10,758 nucleotides of DNA from Gammaproteobacteria bacterium. GTDB taxonomy: Bacteria; Pseudomonadota; Gammaproteobacteria; Pseudomonadales; Azotimanducaceae. The stretch is from the NCBI GenBank assembly GCA_002708205.1, contig PAMR01000003.1, forward strand, positions 17,764-28,521, read 5' to 3'. The notes under the pieces are model-generated. The model did not search any database, was not told the DNA's origin, and saw only the letters and a list, made by a program, of their open reading frames with translations. Positions 7,387 through 10,758 of this stretch are shown here, piece after piece (position 1 is the stretch's first letter; each line of letters opens with the position of its first letter). The translations under genes were made by a program, and so were the position numbers.

Positions 7387-10300
7387 CTACTTCACCCCAC
7401 GCCAACGAATGGCATCTGCACGAATCAAAGCTTCTTCTTGCCTAGAAGAATCAACTTTATTGCTCACGACGACTTCGACCACTCCGACAGGAAGTCTATA
7501 TCGACCCAATGCATTCCATCCTGGCTCTGCGGCATCGGCATCGAATTCGATCATTTCCTCTCCAAATTCACTAACAATCTTCACGTCATACCGTGGCTCA
7601 GGAGCAGAACCATCTCCAACCTCAACCACGAATACGCCCGCCGCTTTTGCTGTCCTTGCGGTTCCCACATTCATCTCTACAGTTCTACGGGATGGTATAT
7701 GGTAATCCAAATACCATTGTCCTTCCGAAGGAATATCCGCTTGAAAAATGGCTCGTTGATCTCCCTCTGCACCAAGAATAAAAGCCATGGTACGCCTATA
7801 TTTTCCCCAAGCACCGGGGTGGGGCATTCGACTCCACACGACCGGATTACCAAACAACCACTCGTGTTCCGGCAATCCTTGATCGAGCTGTCGCTTCACA
7901 TTGCCCATAAAAATTCCAGCACTCGCATTCCAGACCACATCGGAATCATTTTCGATTCGAAATCCATCATCCAAATCATCAACGATAATATGTCCCTCAC
8001 GCTCCGTTAGCGGTATCCATGCGGATTCCCGGCTCCCCACAAAGGGCGCCGCATCGACACTGTTCTCGGCATCAACTAAAGGCACTTTTAACTCAACAGA
8101 TCGACGATTCAGAGAAAGGTACGGATCAACAATTATTCGACCTAGTGGTCTATTTGTTATTAATCCAATCTCTACGGAGGTCTTACCCTCGATTCGTATT
8201 GCATCAGTATTATCCCAAGGAATTTCCTGCCGCGAATCCTTTTTTTCTTGAGCTTCGCGATACCGTATTCGAATTGGCCCTGCGATTTCTTCATCGTTGC
8301 GTATAGGAACGCTCGTCTGGAAACGAGCACGACCAAAATCGTCGTCGCGGAGACGCTTGACGCTAACTCGTCCGATAATGAAGCCAGGTAATGCCGTATC
8401 GTTCAACCAATCACCTAGCAAATGTCGCAAAGAAAAACCTGACTCTAGAGCAACTCGCTCAAAATCTTCTGCGGTGAAATGACCACCCCAATACTGCTCT
8501 CGCAAGGTCGACAAAAACTGTCCCACAGTCTCTTTCCCCGCACTATCTAATATCACACGCGCTAAGGCTCTGGATTTCATCGCCAAGACATTCAACGACT
8601 CCTCAGGGTTGTCGTTGGGTTGCATATCCGACAACGGCGTTCCGAGCAACCGATCCCAGATAGTGGCTCGGTCGACTGCTGTACGCATTACTGCTTCAGT
8701 GATAGACCCACTGTTACCTGTTAACATATCGGTGATGACTCGACCAAACACAACTTGCGAACCCTGATTGAACTGATACGTCGAAAAATACCCCTGTGAC
8801 TCCGTGATCACCCCGTTCACGAGTTCATCGAGTACAAAGTTGATTGCTAACGCTCCTCTACCAGTCGCGCCAGTTTGAAATTGAAAAAAGTTCCGAGCCC
8901 CATGATAGAGAACGTTCCCACCACTAACATCCGCCTCAAAAAATGCCATTAATCGTTCAGCTTTTCCTTCACCTATACCCCCATCCAATTCCTGAAAATC
9001 TTCGGGTTCCCGAAAAGGAAATTCGAAGCGCGCTGTGGGAAATCCACTTTCCCGAACCAGGGCCACTCCAGGTAAGCTCTGGGCTGTATCCATACGCCAG
9101 CCACCACGATAACCTCGGAGATTCAATGGCACTTCAACCACAGTAAAGGCTCCGTACGGATAACCCATCTCGTATCGCCGTCCTCTTTCCAAAATCTCAG
9201 CAACACGTTCTGTTATCTCGCTCACCGCATCAGAAAAAAAAGTAACATTTCGCAAATGTGTGGGATGCAAGAGCAACTCCACATCAACCCCCTTGATTGA
9301 AGTTGCCATGCGCTTGAAATGTGAAGCCAGCAGTCCCACTTCCGGTAATGGCGCATTTGGTTGGAATCTAAAAGTCCGTCGTTGATCGCTATATTCCAAT
9401 TCCTCTCGTACGCCCGGCCCCGCCACTAACCATTCGTTGGGCACTGACACTTGCAGATCAACAGTAAAAAAGTCCGTCGAGGCGGCAACAGAGTCGCCAT
9501 CTGACAGGCCACTACCGGCCGCCGGTAACCAAAATATTCCCGGCATCAAGGCGACATAGGACGAGTCATAAATAGCATTCTGAAGACCCAATTGCATTAG
9601 CATTTGGCCATTTGTTACGGACACATTCGTGGGATCAATCGCGGAGTCTAAGTACCCAAAGTCGACATCTGGCATTCCATTGGCTGTAATGTGAATCCTT
9701 GCTTTTTGGCCCATCAACAGGTCTTGCTCAATCGTAATCAATCCATTTTGATGACTGAATTCCACTGGATTTCCGTGCAACTCCAGGCGTTCAATCTCGA
9801 GACCCGGGTTGAATGTTAATCGAACCACGTCAACAACATCGTCTGCCTGTACTTGAAGAACTACATCGACGGATAAGCGGGTTCCCGGATCAATAATAAT
9901 GTGTCCCGAAATATGCTCAATATTCACCCTGGGCTTCGAACTGTCCGCTTTGTGCACTGTGAGAGCTGCTTGGCTCATGGTACTCCCGCGCTCAATCAGC
10001 CAGTATTGAACACACCACAATACCGCTCCCAGGAAGATGGTACCCATCCCTATTCGAAAGGATTTTTTTGCCCCATCGTCTTTCCGTGGATAACCCGTTA
10101 TGGCAAACGCCAAAAGAGACGCTGCAATAAGTCCTACCATAGGATACCAAAGCTCGGATCCGGGCAACGGATAAACAAAAGTGGGCACTAGGTCCGAGCC
10201 CAAAGCAAAACCCGGACCTAACACAAACGCAAATAAATTCGAAAATTTCAAAGGTGCTATTGAAAGTACCCAAAAAGAGAGACCTAACAAAGTGAGTGCC

Positions 10301-10758
10301 ACGATGACAACTAGGATGCGATGACGCACAACCACTGATATCGAAACGACGATAGCCACCCATAGCGTAAGAACAAACAAGGAGGATGTCGCCATACCCA
10401 ATAAAGAATACAACTCAATCGGTTCGCCCACATACCACCCCAAAGTATTCGCTAAATGCCCAACTACCTGTAGTAAGACGAGAAACGCCAACACGGGCAA
10501 CCAGGACATAAAGACCACTCCGGCACTTCGACCAATCACTAATTCGCTATTGGTCATTGGGTGCGTATCAAGTACCTCGGCAATTCGGTCACGCAGATCT
10601 CTCGAACGGATGTCAAAGGCTAGGAATATCGCGCTCAGAGAAAAAATTACCAACAATACCGTCCCGATCGAGACTACTAAGTAACGTGGATTCATTAATC
10701 CAATAGTCGCCGAGAGGTGCGATCCAAGCCCATGCATGACCGCATATTGCAAATAAAT
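7387..10758 (-). CDS. ABC-2 permease fused to M1 aminopeptidase-like pseudoenzyme and golvesin-like C-terminal domain (5' partial)
   Basis: Numbering below starts at the TTG at 10752, but the frame stays open to the window edge, so the true start and probably one N-terminal TM helix lie outside. Visible helices: about 22-48, 74-97, 115-141, 147-165, 203-220 and 234-252, with an ABC-2 motif region (NPRYLVV, then RSRDLRDRI and a GR before the next helix). Charged clusters at 49-56, 141-145 and 221-233 look cytoplasmic, which places everything after 253 in the periplasm. About 265-440 resembles the N-terminal beta domain of M1 peptidases. About 495-790 resembles the catalytic region of the known ABC permease/M1 fusions, including DTAQSLPG at 555-562 in the substrate-loop area. 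The HExxH position reads DELVN (642-646) and the downstream Glu reads Gln663, so zinc hydrolysis is unlikely. About 791-895 looks like a beta domain. About 905-1121 fits a golvesin/xanthan-lyase-like C-terminal domain (IIVDDLDDGF; ADIPSEGQWYLDY; WNALGRYRLPVG; IRADAIRW). An ATPase partner would be needed and is not in the window. Role unknown. Confidence 0.85.
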   Translation of the reverse strand: MYLQYAVMHGLGSHLSATIGLMNPRYLVVSIGTVLLVIFSLSAIFLAFDIRSRDLRDRIAEVLDTHPMTNSELVIGRSAGVVFMSWLPVLAFLVLLQVVGHLANTLGWYVGEPIELYSLLGMATSSLFVLTLWVAIVVSISVVVRHRILVVIVALTLLGLSFWVLSIAPLKFSNLFAFVLGPGFALGSDLVPTFVYPLPGSELWYPMVGLIAASLLAFAITGYPRKDDGAKKSFRIGMGTIFLGAVLWCVQYWLIERGSTMSQAALTVHKADSSKPRVNIEHISGHIIIDPGTRLSVDVVLQVQADDVVDVVRLTFNPGLEIERLELHGNPVEFSHQNGLITIEQDLLMGQKARIHITANGMPDVDFGYLDSAIDPTNVSVTNGQMLMQLGLQNAIYDSSYVALMPGIFWLPAAGSGLSDGDSVAASTDFFTVDLQVSVPNEWLVAGPGVREELEYSDQRRTFRFQPNAPLPEVGLLASHFKRMATSIKGVDVELLLHPTHLRNVTFFSDAVSEITERVAEILERGRRYEMGYPYGAFTVVEVPLNLRGYRGGWRMDTAQSLPGVALVRESGFPTARFEFPFREPEDFQELDGGIGEGKAERLMAFFEADVSGGNVLYHGARNFFQFQTGATGRGALAINFVLDELVNGVITESQGYFSTYQFNQGSQVVFGRVITDMLTGNSGSITEAVMRTAVDRATIWDRLLGTPLSDMQPNDNPEESLNVLAMKSRALARVILDSAGKETVGQFLSTLREQYWGGHFTAEDFERVALESGFSLRHLLGDWLNDTALPGFIIGRVSVKRLRDDDFGRARFQTSVPIRNDEEIAGPIRIRYREAQEKKDSRQEIPWDNTDAIRIEGKTSVEIGLITNRPLGRIIVDPYLSLNRRSVELKVPLVDAENSVDAAPFVGSRESAWIPLTEREGHIIVDDLDDGFRIENDSDVVWNASAGIFMGNVKRQLDQGLPEHEWLFGNPVVWSRMPHPGAWGKYRRTMAFILGAEGDQRAIFQADIPSEGQWYLDYHIPSRRTVEMNVGTARTAKAAGVFVVEVGDGSAPEPRYDVKIVSEFGEEMIEFDADAAEPGWNALGRYRLPVGVVEVVVSNKVDSSRQEEALIRADAIRWRGVK
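7392..7398 (-). promoter_or_regulatory. Probable ribosome binding site for the adaptor gene
   Basis: On the minus strand this reads GGGGTGA, eight bases before the GTG at 7383. It lies inside the last codons of the upstream fusion gene. The spacing favours GTG at 7383 over ATG at 7368, whose upstream region is AT-rich with only a GGA. The match to a Shine-Dalgarno sequence is moderate. Confidence 0.45.

Noticed and set aside
7043..7705. 220-codon open frame on the plus strand
   Set aside because: It runs antisense across the adaptor N-terminus and the end of the ABC/M1-like gene, both well supported. There is no domain signal.
7858..7875. HEWLF (residues 963-967) as a possible alternative zinc motif
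   Set aside because: It has His-Glu but no His three residues after the Glu, and it lies in the golvesin-like region, far from the M1-like fold.
7438..8010. 190-codon open frame on the plus strand
   Set aside because: It is antisense to the golvesin-like domain, with no recognisable motifs; treated as a shadow frame.
10750..10752. TTG as the real start of the ABC/M1-like fusion
   Set aside because: The frame continues without a stop to the window edge, no ribosome binding site can be seen, and the predicted topology needs one more N-terminal helix. The gene is therefore treated as 5' partial.

Overview
The window is one block of coding sequence, all on the minus strand, with almost no non-coding DNA. 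It comes from a Gram-negative (diderm) bacterium: two RND inner-membrane pumps and a lipoprotein membrane-fusion adaptor only make sense with an outer membrane. Base composition looks roughly balanced by eye. The genes do not allow a safe assignment to a phylum.

Reading in the direction of transcription (high to low coordinates) there are four genes. (1) From the right edge to 7387 is a large fusion protein, cut at its 5' end. It has an ABC-2 type permease half, then a periplasmic region resembling an M1 (gluzincin) aminopeptidase, then a C-terminal domain resembling the golvesin/xanthan-lyase C-terminal module. The zinc-binding motif of the M1-like part is degraded, so it is probably a pseudopeptidase. 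(2) 7383-6259 is an HlyD/AcrA-type periplasmic adaptor with a lipoprotein-like signal. (3) 6262-3137 is a complete RND permease that starts with TTG. (4) From 3140 to the left edge is a second, different RND permease, open to the window edge and missing only its last few residues.

The joints are very tight: a 3-base gap between genes 1 and 2, a TTGA overlap between 2 and 3, and an ATGA overlap between 3 and 4. I see no terminator or promoter between genes. This indicates one transcription unit with translational coupling. One adaptor with two unlike RND permeases is the layout of MdtA-MdtB-MdtC, so a heteromeric RND pump is the simplest reading. No outer-membrane TolC-like factor and no ABC ATPase gene are in the window; both could lie upstream of gene 1, beyond the right edge.

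The most unusual element is gene 1, and its linkage to an RND system. An ABC-2 permease carries a large periplasmic, apparently catalytically dead M1-like domain plus a putative ligand- or carbohydrate-binding module, and is co-transcribed with a two-permease RND pump. A combined ABC/RND envelope transport or sensing machine is a hypothesis; the sequence shows the gene linkage and domain make-up, not the function.
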